Source: Manduca sexta (lineage: Eukaryota; Arthropoda; Insecta; Lepidoptera; Sphingidae). Taken from it: a stretch of DNA of 64,000 bases. A program made the position numbers and the translations under genes. How positions within the stretch are numbered: position 1 is the stretch's first letter; each line of letters starts with the position of its first letter. Positions 46,966 through 58,040 of this stretch are shown here, piece by piece. Below the pieces are notes generated by a model. That model did not search any database, had not been told where the DNA came from, and worked only from the letters and a program-made list of their open reading frames with translations. The stretch spans positions 3,162,001 to 3,226,000 of the forward strand of contig NC_051142.1 of NCBI RefSeq assembly GCF_014839805.1, read 5' to 3'.

Positions 46966-48945
46966 TAATTTTTTATTCATTATTATACAGTTTCTACTTT
47001 CATTATTTTTAAACTTAAAATTATGTGAATTTCCATCTCAACCAAATTTTGTTTCATTACTACACTACACTAAATTTAAACAATCAGTTTAAGGGCCGGT
47101 TCGTTGTGACGGATTATTCATGAAACTGGCCACATTCTTCGAGTTCTCGCGCTAAGTCCGGCTTTGATTTTGCTGTTGGGAATTCAAAGTGTCACTTTTG
47201 TCTTTGATTCAAAAACAATCATGGCGAGTTTTGAAATTGGAACGATCTTTAAACAAATGACAATTGAAACGTTGTTTACCCAAATATCAACAAAAACAGA
47301 GAGCTTTATTAATCAGGTTTAATTTTTAAGATTATTTTTGTATCATGAAATACTCGACCGAAGTCAGTGGACGTTTAATTTGACTTAAATACTAATTGGA
47401 TTTTTTATCATCTATAGCAAATAAACTTGGACTAAACAGAGATAATACGTATGGCACATTCTGTTACAACAGGTGCAAGTGACGTGGGATTTATCTTACC
47501 GGGTTATCGAGTTGTGTGCAATAAAAATGAACTTTACATAAATAATCTTAAAGATGAAAGTAAATTGTAAAGCAAGCTCATTGTTCTATGTAATTCCAGT
47601 TGTGCCGACTAAAATAGGGTTATGTTTGAGGTATTGACGCAAACAGCACGGTTTAAAGTATTACATCGTCTGTTGAAAACAAATATTCATTTATTCTACT
47701 TTTCCTTTTTGTTAATACTTCAAAGCCGTATGTAAATAGAGACAAAACCCGGAAGGTTAATTAAATAACAAATTGCTGTTTGTTTATTCATGGAATAACA
47801 TTAATTCGGAAGAACCAAGGAACGGTTAAAGGAACGACGTAAAGTCAAACAATCCCATTCCCTACTAATACGCAAAAAATCTGAAAATGTTGGAACCTTA
47901 GTATGACAAATATAATTAAAGAAACGGCATTAATATGGATTAGTAAAAATTAGGTATACAAGTAAATCATATCCTAAGATAACTTTTAGGCTTCTTTTAT
48001 ACCAGAAAAGTTCATAACGGACCATTGGTCCTACAAGAGCCCTGGTATACAGACGGAGCGGCGATCAAAATCTAGTTGACCATAAACTGAAGCTTGAGAA
48101 TAACGAAACACCTTCCCTTTACACAGGTGTTGAAGTTCCTATATTAACACGGTAGGAGAAAACTACCTTTATCATAAGGTAAAGGAACCATTGATGGCCT
48201 ACATAATTTGAACATCTTCATAAAATCATTTCATGAAGTAATATCAATGGCAAGTTATTACTACAAATTATGAAATTTAATTAGAAAAGAATTTACCATA
48301 AACACCGTGTTTTTGTAATACAACACAAAAAATAAACGAAATAGGAATGGCCATTTTAGGAAGCGGCATATCTTCGTTTACATTACCTTACAAATCCTAA
48401 GACAAACTACGTGATCCAAATATTTATAAGGGCATATCAATATAGTGTTAATATGATGTGCCTATAAGTGGAACCGTACCAGGCGCCGGTAACTTCATTT
48501 TAGAGTTCCTTAGTACCTAATAAGTAATAATCTAAACTAAAATGTTTATTCGTCTGTAAATTTGCATTTCATACGTCTCTTTTATTAGTGATATCAGTAT
48601 CTAAATACAAATACCAAACTATATTTATTTTCTTTCGGGCGAAAGAATTATCTGACAGACAGACAGACCGCATTTATATTTATAGTATCTATATATTGTG
48701 TTAAGTTCCCTTTCAGAAAACTTCCCCTGTATCGTACACAACATACTTCTGAAGCATTTGCAATCAGTTTTAATGAGGTCATGTTCTTTTTCTCCATTAT
48801 AATTTACTATGTATTAGTAATTTAGTTTACAATGTAAAAATGTAATATGAAATGGAGTTTGAGCCAAGACATCTGAAATATTGTAGCAAATACAGCGAAT
48901 AGGATTCAATCAAAACCTGTGTTAGGTCTTACAAAATCAGGAGAG
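46966..48945. other. No gene seen
   Basis: AT-rich non-coding DNA. 'agggccggttcgttgtgacg' near 47092 resembles the end of an hAT-like element but no partner end was found. Confidence 0.5.
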
Positions 48946-49116
48946 GACTTTTTTTTATTGCCTTAGTAGGCAAACGAGCGAGCAGTCCGCCTGATCGTAA
49001 GCAGCATCTGTCGCCCATGGACTAAAGCAATGCCAGAGGCACAGCCAAGCCGTTCTCTACCGAGAGGTGAACACTCTTTTTAAACCTCGTTTAAAGAAGG
49101 TCAATTAGGAATGATG
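48946..49116 (+). repeat. Family E repeat (lepidopteran, unclassified)
   Basis: 'gcgagcagtccgcctgatcg', 'taagcagcatctgtcgccca', 'gcaatgccagaggcacagcc' form a pattern I recognise as common in lepidopteran genomes. A related shorter piece occurs at 3415-3465 ('gtgggtcacctggtggcaag'). Confidence 0.5.
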
Positions 49117-49127
49117 ATAGAACTCTG

Positions 49128-49465
49128 CTTTTTTTTTTATTATTTTTTTTTTAATCTTAATTTAAGGAGCTTAGTCGTTATTTCACGACTATGTCGCTCC
49201 GTACGTCCACTTTTATCCATGCCTACTATTTTTTTATAAAATCAAAATATTTTTTTAATAAGCCTTTAGCCTCCTCCGATACTGGAATGGACAAAAAGCT
49301 ATTTATGCTGCCCACATTAAAGCTCAAAGTATGAGGCCCACTTCGCACACACTCCGACAAAACATGAATTAAGTCATCTCTTACTCCACAGTCAGAGCAG
49401 TTTGGGGAGTTTGACGCCTGCATAAGATGCTTAAACATATTTGTCGGAATATGCCCAGAGCGGAA
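49128..49465 (-). mobile_element. 5'-truncated LINE insertion with 11-bp target duplication
   Basis: On the minus strand the insertion runs from 49465 to a poly-A tail (seen as T runs at 49129-49161). It encodes the end of an ORF2 protein: FRSGHIPTNMFKHLMQAS, then a C-x2-C-x7-H-x4-C zinc motif (CSDCGVRDDLIHVLSEC), ending at a stop at 49226-49228; the rest is 3' UTR. The bases ATAGAACTCTG flank it exactly (49117-49127 and 49466-49476). The motif is typical of Jockey/R1-group C-termini. Truncated, so not able to move. Confidence 0.88.
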
Positions 49466-49476
49466 ATAGAACTCTG

Positions 49477-49917
49477 TTATTCACAGTTACCCATTAACAC
49501 GTTTGGTATTATAAAACAAACCTTATTTAAAAAGATGATTAAAGCAGCGTCAGGGTGAACACTTACAACATTGTTTCCAATGACCTAACCACAACTTCTT
49601 ATGGCTTGTACTACACTGCGTATCGGTCTTCGGAACAAACAACATACGTCACAGAAAAAAATCGAGAATAAATCATGTTTTCCTAGTCCATACCATGTAT
49701 GACACGTTTGAAGGTCTCTTAATGACATAATTACTGACAATTATGTAAGCACCATGCAATCATATGAGGCCTGAATACGAACTCGATGGTGGGCTGTGGT
49801 CGGAATAACAACGTTGATACGATTTCATTGTTACGTAACTAATCGGTGGTAGACCAGTGATTAACGGAGACAAAGGCGTTTCCAGTAAGCTCGCACTAAT
49901 TCATAAGTTTTGTATTC
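49477..49917. other. No gene seen
   Basis: No coding signal between the LINE and the SINE. Confidence 0.5.
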
Positions 49918-50240
49918 TGTAGGCTGTCTCGGTGGCGTAGTTGTACTGAATGCGCGGTACGGCAGCGCTTTGAGGTCCTGGGTTCGAACCCCGGATCGAG
50001 CAGTGATTTTTGGGGTTTCTTGCTCAGCACCAGCACGGAGTCTGGAATTTATGCCCGATATCGTGATAGACTCGTCCCTATCACGTCATTAGACGGAAAC
50101 CACTGGAATTTATGCCCGATATCGTGATAGACTCGTCCCTATCACATCATGAGCCCACTTGGCGAAAATTAGGTGCCCTGGTTGCGCCTCTGCATACCCT
50201 TTTCTGGGATATATGCATGCTTGTATGTGTGTGTATTCTG
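49918..50240 (+). mobile_element. SINE family B, near full length, internal duplication
   Basis: tRNA-like head with 'ggtggcgtagttgtactg' (A box region) and B box GGGTTCGAACCCC (about 49980-49992), then 'ggaatttatgcccgatatcg', and a tail 'gcgcctctgcatacccttt'. A body segment of 61 bp is repeated in tandem (from 50042 and 50103), almost identical. I do not call a tRNA gene because the acceptor stem does not pair and the same head recurs in other SINE copies. Confidence 0.83.
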
Positions 50241-51494
50241 TACGTTGGTTCCCTTTGTTTGTGTTTCTAGTTTTATTGAAATGGGTAAGTTGTCTTTCTT
50301 CAGACCTTCTAGCAATTGTGCAGCTTGTTCAAGAAATTAATTTCTATATTATTGCTAGCTATAAAACCTCTAATTTAGTAATGTAAGAAATTTGTATTCT
50401 GTTAGTAGATTCAAATAAAGGAAAAATATTGATCCATAAATAAAATTGACTATTTAAATATATAAATTCTGCTTGATTAACAGTTTTACATTACAACTAT
50501 ATTCTCCAAAACATTATACTAGCATGTGAGGTAACTAAATAGAGGTATTTTTACAATATAATAGATATCCGTCTTCTTTCACAAGACCTGCCAAAATCCA
50601 TGACCAATTTGTGTATATAATTAACATTTAATTAGCATAATGGCGTATTTCAGCCGTTTATTTTGTTTTAAACAACAATGTTAATAAACGGTGCTCATCG
50701 TTGGATTTCACAAAAAGGCAAAAAAGTAATTCGACATGGTCGTTGTAAGAAACATCTATTTCAATCGTAGAATTACTTGTTTTGTGACATAACCATTTCA
50801 TAAATAATGAAAGCCTGACGATTTTGAGTTGGTAACCAAAACTAGTTGCATTGCAAATATTGGAAAGTCAATATTTCAGTTTGCGTCGCGCAATAATGTT
50901 AAACTTCATATTTTTTGCATATTTGTCATGATTTCCAATAACTCATCATTCTCGAAAACACTCAGACGCGTATGTTTCATCGAATGTTGCGCAAGCGCAA
51001 GCCATGGACGCTTCGCGTTCTTTCCGATCACCCTCTGCATACAGCTATCAGATTTCGTAAAATGTACACTTTCATGTTTTCAATGTTCACTGGTTCACTT
51101 TCAATGTCAGCCAAATTAGTTTGGTTTTTCATGCGAGTGTGGTAATTAAATACACAGCCATGACACGATAAATAATTTATTGACATTTCTGTTTTTTGCG
51201 CAGTAATATTATTTCCTTATTTCTTTTTAAAATTTCTTTTGAATATAATTACACATAAGATTCTAAGATATGGGACCATGAGTCAACTAACATGTTTTCA
51301 ATACCAGCCCAACTTTTTCAGGCCAACAATATTTTGCCAATCAAGAGGGGCAATGGTGTCTAAACAACCCTTTAGACCAATGTGGTGTAACCGTCCAAAG
51401 ATTAATCACAAAGAGGTCTCTACCCGGCAAAGAGACGAGATACATTAAAAGACATATCACAATTCAGTCAACTTGTAAAACAAAAATGAAAATT
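50241..51494. other. No gene seen
   Basis: AT-rich. The 96-codon open frame at 50829-51119 and the 69-codon frame at 51239-51448 show nothing recognisable. Confidence 0.5.
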
Positions 51495-51593
51495 AAATTA
51501 ATTCCAATAAGATAATTACTGTTTGAGAATGTTAAGTATAAATAAAATAAAATTAATTCCAATAAGATAATTACTGTTTGAGAATGTTAAGTA
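51495..51593 (+). repeat. Tandem duplication, 55-bp period, two units
   Basis: 'aaattaattccaataagata' and 'attactgtttgagaatgtta' followed by AGTA occur twice, starting at 51495 and 51550, with no mismatch over 44 bp. Confidence 0.95.
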
Positions 51594-51740
51594 CGATCAT
51601 TCGTTGTCAGTGAAAGGAGAAATGTGTACGTGTGTACTTGCGCGTGCGACCGTTAGCGACGGAGGCTATTTTCGGACCTCACAACCTGCTCGACCAGTCG
51701 GCTTCTGCGTTCTCGGCCGCTCCAACCACAGCCAATTTTA
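51594..51740. promoter_or_regulatory. GC/CpG-rich island, possible promoter or 5' exon
   Basis: About 150 bp with many CpG in an otherwise AT-rich stretch ('ttgcgcgtgcgaccgttagc', 'cgaccagtcggcttctgcgt', 'tctcggccgctcc'), beginning with an initiator-like TCGTTGTCAGTG. No open frame or donor site fixes a strand. It could equally be an old repeat. Confidence 0.25.
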
Positions 51741-52113
51741 GACTTACATAGATCGGTTAGCTTGCTGCCTGTTTTGGCCGTAAAACTTGTTTATTGTTGC
51801 TAGCGCATGAGTCATAAGGCTTTGCTTGTTGCTAACTTTAAAATGTTCAAAGATATAAGGTTAAATATGGTAGACAGGTTTTTTAAGAAAGATGACGTAG
51901 TATTTAATCGCATAGAAAATAGAATTATTAGTTCATCAGAAAACATGTAAATGTCAGTTATCTCCTAGCGAAGATTCCAAAAATGTTTTAAAATAACGTA
52001 GGTAGGTAAATACTTGAATGTTACGTAACTGAAATTAAGGTGATCATTGTTCAGGCCACAAACCTTTCTACATGATTATCTAGCCGTGATCTAGCAATTA
52101 CATACGTCAACAA
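51741..52113. other. No gene seen
   Basis: AT-rich non-coding DNA. Confidence 0.5.
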
Positions 52114-52295
52114 CTGGGGCCTTATTCTCTATCCCGCACGTTATTTTGACAGTATGTAACAAGCACGTAACACAACGCATCATGTTTAGGACTATAGAAA
52201 TTTGGCTTACAGAATACCATTCCACGCACATTTCTCGAAGATAACATGACACGGCCGCGTTACGCGTTTACACTATCATACAGAATAAGGGCCCA
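52114..52295. mobile_element. Probable MITE (about 182 bp)
   Basis: Ends are inverted: CTGGGGCCTTATTCTCTAT at 52114-52132 against ATACAGAATAAGGGCCCAG at 52277-52295. The inside is moderately GC-rich ('cacggccgcgttacgcg'). Target duplication not obvious. Confidence 0.6.
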
Positions 52296-53079
52296 GGGCA
52301 GCAAATAAATAATTATAGGCATCATGGTGCTATACAGAATAATACTAAAATACCGGTTGAAATAAGTTTTTTAAACAAAACTCTTTGCAGTTAATCATAA
52401 GTAATACATTGTAAGGAAATTCATACCCAATGAAAGGAGTGCCATGCTATAATAAATAAACCAAAAGGACAAAGCATCTCGTCAGGTTACATTCCCAAGA
52501 GGCTCAGCCTGTATTCACCAATCACAGTCGCTTCTGAGAAGAAATTGACCCCAATTACTTCACGGTAAACATTAATTTGCTGAATCATGAACGGGTATTT
52601 GTAATACATTGGTACGAAATCATCATGTACGTTCAAAACATTTCAATTACTTGTTGAAATTTCTCCAATCGCGTCACTAAAATGATTTTTTTGCTTTCTA
52701 CAATAATTGATATATTTTCTTTATTTTTTACTTTTAATAGATCACTTAGTGCTATCGTAGAAAATCATCAATCGGTTAACTTAAAATTAGTTTTGAAGTC
52801 ACTAACACGGTATGGCACGACTAATTAGGATGAGTTTATGATACTGTATGTCGGTAAAATAAAATAAGTTACAAGGCATCTAATGAATATCTAACAATTT
52901 GTCTTCTTACCTTACTACTTTATTAACACGTATAAGTATTTAGGGGTTCACGAATTAGATGATAGATGATAATATAATTAGGGGAAAGACTAATAAAGAA
53001 TATTTCAAAGGAATCAGAAAAATACTTAACACTCATCTCAACTCACGTAATGTTATAAAAGTAAAATTACTTCTTACTG
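52296..53079. other. No gene seen
   Basis: AT-rich non-coding DNA. Confidence 0.5.
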
Positions 53080-53345
53080 ACGCTATAAATACTAAAATAT
53101 GTGAAAATGTTTGAATGTTTAGATGTTTGATGATGAACGGATTTGAGTGAAATTTAGCACAAAAACAGACCATCTCCTGCAATAACACATAGACTTTTTA
53201 TCCCAGTAATTTGCTCCTGTGGAAAATAATACAACATTATAATCTCATTTTTAAATGGATGGCGCAGATGTCATAGATTGCTAAATTTTTTAGGGACTTT
53301 TAGAGCAAGAAACACTTTTCACGTGGGCAAAGCTACAAACAACAC
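53080..53345 (+). repeat. Family F repeat copy, decayed
   Basis: 'gatgatgaacggatttgagt', 'gactttttatcccagtaatt' and 'cacgtgggcaaagctaca' follow the family F order. Confidence 0.5.
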
Positions 53346-54269
53346 CCAGCATATGATACAAATGCTATAAACTAATACTGTACAATTTTGAAACGTAATA
53401 CGTCACCTCCTCAAGCGAATTATTAGACGTATAATTACAGCATAAATAAGCACAAACAAACAAAACAACGTACTATTAAATCCTACAATGAACATACACA
53501 TTATATAAGAGGGGAAGTATCATAACTAACAATTATAGCAGAATGTACTAGCCAGTTACCCTATCAATAATGTACTCGGAAAAACCCATGCGTTTCAGTT
53601 AATATTGTTACTAGTGTCGACTTTGTAATCGACTTTATATCAATTAAACTAATGTCCTGATATTTTTTTAATCCATATTTATTTTCCACTAGAACTTAGA
53701 GTTCAAACATTTTGTCAGCACTATTAGCTTTCTTATTTTATTTAATAAGATTGCCTGTATCCGTAGCAGAAAATTTGTAAAAGATTATATTTTTGGAGTC
53801 GACGAATAATTTGCAGGCTTCTCTGGACACTATGAAATGAATTAGTTGCTCTCTGATTCTTAGTACCTTCAGTAACAACAACTCTTTTTATTTCAGTCTA
53901 TGTAAGTAAATGCTCTTTTGCCCATCCCTTTATGTGGCAGTCATTGCATTATTCATTATCTATAACAGCAATGTAATTAGAGTGATTTTCTTACTGTTAT
54001 ATCACTGTAAACGGTATGCATAGTTATATGTTACTTAAAAGAATGTCTCTTGCGTAAGCCTTTAATTGTCATTGTTAGAAAAAAAATTAAGAAAATGTGA
54101 GATCGCGTATTATCTATTACATAACACGTTTTTATAGTTTGTGATGTTTAAAAAATTGCTGCAATAAACGAGTTAAAAGTGTTAATGAGACACCGAATCT
54201 ACAACAGTAAACCTTTGTACGACCTTTCCAAATAACTCGTTAGACATTTTGTCATTGAAGTTTTTATTT
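53346..54269. other. No gene seen
   Basis: AT-rich non-coding DNA. Confidence 0.5.
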
Positions 54270-55170
54270 CCTTGACAGTGTTTTTCCAGTTTGTTCGAAC
54301 TCCATTTCTATTTTTGAAACAATTTATAACATTTCTTAGTATATTTGCAAATGATCGTGCGAGTTCGTCTGAAGTTGGTCACGCATCGTCATACACAACT
54401 GATGAATCGTTTCATCCTATACACGTATTGTCATATCGCGTGACCATCTCAGTTATTCTTGTAACAATGCAAGCCTATAGAAAAAGCCCGGCGGGAAACT
54501 TCATACCTTTTATTATTACCTGCTATGTCATATGATTTTTCATGCATCTGTAAAAAGATAGGGTCACATAAAGTTAACATACAAGATGGCGAAACTATAT
54601 GCACTAACATAAATAAGCTTTCCGAACATGGCAATAGAATACATGTTTAGATTACGACAAACAACACGATTACTGGATTTGGATTCACGCTGCGTCTCGC
54701 AACAGTTACCATCACATCGCCTTGAAACAGCCCGTTACAGCCTACATACGTCTCTATGCCATCCAAATGCTGTAGGGCAAGTGTCAAACCTCTCTCTGAT
54801 GATATCATCAATTCGATCTTTTTATTTCAAAAGACCAATTGATTATAATCCTCTGAAGCGGGTCTATTTCACATCCATATTTTAACGTTTCCTAATACTT
54901 GTTTACGCCGTCCTTGTTCAACATGCGAGTTATTTTGAGCTCTGTTACTAGCAGCAAAAGGTTTAGCCGAAGTTCATTCAATTCACGAATCGGCTTTGTT
55001 TGGCTCGCAATATCTATGGCAACCTACGTGTTAAATTGGTCGTATAAAAACGCAGTTTTCCGGATCGCAACATGCATAATCATGAAACCCAAATTTTATG
55101 CCCACTCTCTTTCGATGGTTTCGTTGATTTACGCCAACTGAAGATTAAAGAAGAAAAAGATACTGCTACT
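54270..55170 (-). pseudogene. Decayed piggyBac-like transposase relic
   Basis: Reading the minus strand in several frames gives pieces resembling a piggyBac DDE transposase in the right order: 'STKPSKESGHKIWV' near 55120 (compare the family's 'KPxKxGxKxWV'), 'LALQHLDGIETYVGCNGLF' near 54750 ('VVLxLxxxLxxxxYHVYxDNFF'), and a weak C-terminal part near 54500. Stops and frame changes are frequent. No terminal repeats or TTAA sites were linked to it. The similarity is from memory of family motifs and needs a profile search. Confidence 0.33.
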
Positions 55171-55274
55171 GCAGACTTGTTTTTGTTTTGCTTAATACTA
55201 ATGATGAAACCGATTTAAGACGAATTGCCATCAACGATCACAGATTACTTATACCGAAATTTAACACTTTAATA

Positions 55275-55562
55275 AAACAAGCGACGAATGTCCACATGTT
55301 CAAAATCCAAGGGCACACCCCTCTAACCTTTCTGAAGTCGTGTGTATATTCTTTGTCAAGTATCGGTTACTTTAACGGTGAAGGAAAACATCGTGAGGAA
55401 ACCAGTATACCTAAGAAGTTTGCTATAGGAATTTTGAGGGTGTGTGAAGTCTACGAATCCGCACCAGGTCCGCGTGGTGGACTAAGGCCTAATTCCTCTC
55501 AGTATTAGATGAGGCCCGTGCCCAGCAGTGGAAAAGTATATAATATAGGGCTGATATTATAC
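55275..55562 (+). repeat. SINE family A copy, head lost
   Basis: Matches 23085-23350 from a decayed B box ('gttcaaaatccaagggcaca') through 'ttaacggtgaaggaaaacat', 'ggtggactaaggcctaattc' and 'cagcagtggaaaagtatata' to 'agggctgatattat'. Confidence 0.82.
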
Positions 55563-56880
55563 TAACAAAACTAAAAATGTAACTGATTTCAAAATTATCT
55601 AAAAAAACAAATTATCAATTCTATTTTCTATAATATCTTGCAAGTTGTTTTAAACCAGTTACATTAACGGTAGTCCGGGCAGTGAGGAAATAAAACAAAA
55701 TTTGAAGCGTTGCCCATCCATGAACCAACTTGGAGGAAACCTCAAACGACATTACGGGGATCTAACTGTACTTAACCACACTGCGGCATTCACTGGAACA
55801 ACGAACCCAAAGGTACTACCGAATAGACTACAGATGTTTGCAGTTAATGTAGCTTGTTTTGCACCTTGTGATAAAAAACAACCTGCGTAAAAAGTATTAG
55901 AAATATATAATATATAAATATAAATATATATAAATTGAACACTAGTCAAGAATAACTATAATAAATAGTGGACCATAGAGAACGGTGAAGAAATTCAAAC
56001 TTCTTTGTTTATATTTGTTGAAGGATGTATTATAACCAACATATTATTTTGGGAGTGATATAGATATTAGTTAAAATATTAATTTAAATTAATCTTTAGA
56101 TAAAATACACAACGATTTTATCAAAAATTATCATCTGTAGACTCTAAGTTCACTAGAAGAATAGCATATCAACGAAGTACTACTAAAAATAATAAAAAAA
56201 ATTAAATAAAATCGTTATTAATTTGAATTGTATAAATAACAATTGATATTCTAGAAATAATTCCTAAGTCCTTTGAATTAGATTCGCAGTTTTATCCGCT
56301 AAACATACAATTAAAAAAATATATAAAGCTAAAATGATAGGCCACTTATTAGAATCCTAAAAAAATAATAGTAACACTTTTTGATGATATCTATTATGTC
56401 AGAATAATGAATAATGATTTTATCTTGTTCTATAAACAACGTTTATACATTTAAGCTACATGAGAGAACATCTATCTTTATCTTTATCTTTATCTTAACA
56501 GGATCTAAATGCTTTAAAATATCGTAAATTTGTTTTATTTTATCAGTTAGGAAATCTAATTATTTATAATATATTACAAAACTTACCATCGCTTGTCCAT
56601 ATTGTAAATTGAACCATTATGACGTGATATTTAACACATATTTTAAATAATATACGCGTTTTAGTAAATTTGATGATGATGATCAATAAATCAGAAAACT
56701 AAAACCAAGATTTTTGACGTAAATATTCTTTATTAATGGATGATTTTTGGCACAATGTTAGCGAAGGGGAAGACGAGTATATGGTTTAGTTTAGTAAGTC
56801 AATGTCAAAATTATCCAGTATAATACCAACTCCACTTACTCTCTCTCACTACAAATATTTATTTATTAGTTCTATAAGAT
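55563..56880. other. No gene seen; CTTTAT microsatellite
   Basis: Very AT-rich. A short hexamer repeat (TATCTT)n lies at 56470-56497. No coding signal. Confidence 0.55.
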
Positions 56881-57053
56881 CAGGGGTCCTATTCGCAAAT
56901 CCGTCTTTTTGCGATTACAGGCGTTCCTATCGCTGGACCGCTTCTATAGCCTTATAGGTACACGAGTAAACAAATGCCCTATTTACCTATATTGCTATTA
57001 CAGTCTTTCGATTACAACGCCAATGACTGCAAAAAGACTGATATAACCCCACA
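56881..57053. mobile_element. Possible MITE (about 173 bp)
   Basis: The ends pair imperfectly in inverted orientation: CAGGGGTCCTATT...GTCTTTTTGCGATTACAGGCG on the left against CGCCAATGACTGCAAAAAGAC...ATAACCCCAC on the right, and 'cttataggtacac' inside partly matches 'ctatttacctata'. No clear target duplication. Confidence 0.45.
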
Positions 57054-57955
57054 GACGGAGTAGGGCTTCGGATCTTATTGTAATTTGTTAATATCTGTAA
57101 TCTTACATTGATATGTTATTGTTCATTACTTGAGTAGCAGATGTTCAGTTTTACAGTCAATGTAAGGGAATATTTAAATAAATAAATGACTAATTAGATG
57201 AGGACAGAGAAATGTGATGTAGCAAAATACGGACAATACTGACTACGGCGAATGCCAACATAGTATATTTAAAGCTACTAGTACCATTTAAGTAGAGGAC
57301 AGGGCAGGAATAACCAACAACCATTTTCTACCCACTCGTCCAAAGCGCAAGTTGCATTCAAGCGGATGACGTAGCAATTTTAATGATAAATTATAATCAT
57401 GAGGAAAGGCGTACGGATTTAAACTTCGTGATTTTCTATTCGAATTCGATAATATAAACTGACGAAAATTCGAACTATATATGTCAGCAGACAGAAGAAA
57501 TGTCTAAAGAAAGGGAAATGAAGAGTGTATATGACCTTTAAGTATGATTCATTTTGCCTTCATACTGAAATCCTGGTTTGGATAGGGAAATATCCTAGGT
57601 GTATTAATTTGTGTAAAAAAATATGGTCATATATTTTATATAGATTTGGGACGTGAATCGAACAGTTTATTTCCTCCAAACAGGTTTCTCGACTAACTTT
57701 ACATACTTTATACGTAACCTGATACTACATTAGCCATTATTGTTTCATTATTCACACTTGGAGCACAAAGATGTCGTATTTTTCAAACTGTAGTCATTAA
57801 TGAAAGCAGGCATCGTCACGCGGGCATTCATCTTCGACATCACGTTGCCAATCACGAGGAAAGGGCACTCCGATTACTCCAGCGGAATGTTTTTGTTTCC
57901 CACGATTATGCACTTTTTCCTTATCGTGATAGCGTTTATTTTACGGCAATTAGTG
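57054..57955. other. No gene seen
   Basis: AT-rich non-coding DNA. Confidence 0.5.
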
Positions 57956-58040
57956 TAGTGATAATTTTCGCGCGTTTTACGTCACGCGGCGCCATTTTGT
58001 TGTTGCGTGTTTTGGAGATTATTGTTGATGCGACGAGGTT
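57956..58040. promoter_or_regulatory. Promoter-like CpG patch (CRE- and YY1-like motifs)
   Basis: 'tttcgcgcgttttacgtcac' followed by GCGGCGCCATTTTGTTG (57967-58003) combines a TACGTCA CRE-like core with a GCCATTTT (YY1/Pho-type) motif, inside AT-rich DNA. Such combinations are found at housekeeping-type start sites, but no transcript or exon can be shown here. Confidence 0.3.

Noticed and set aside
49918..49995. tRNA gene
   Set aside because: A and B boxes are present but the acceptor stem does not pair and the same head recurs with a common SINE body.
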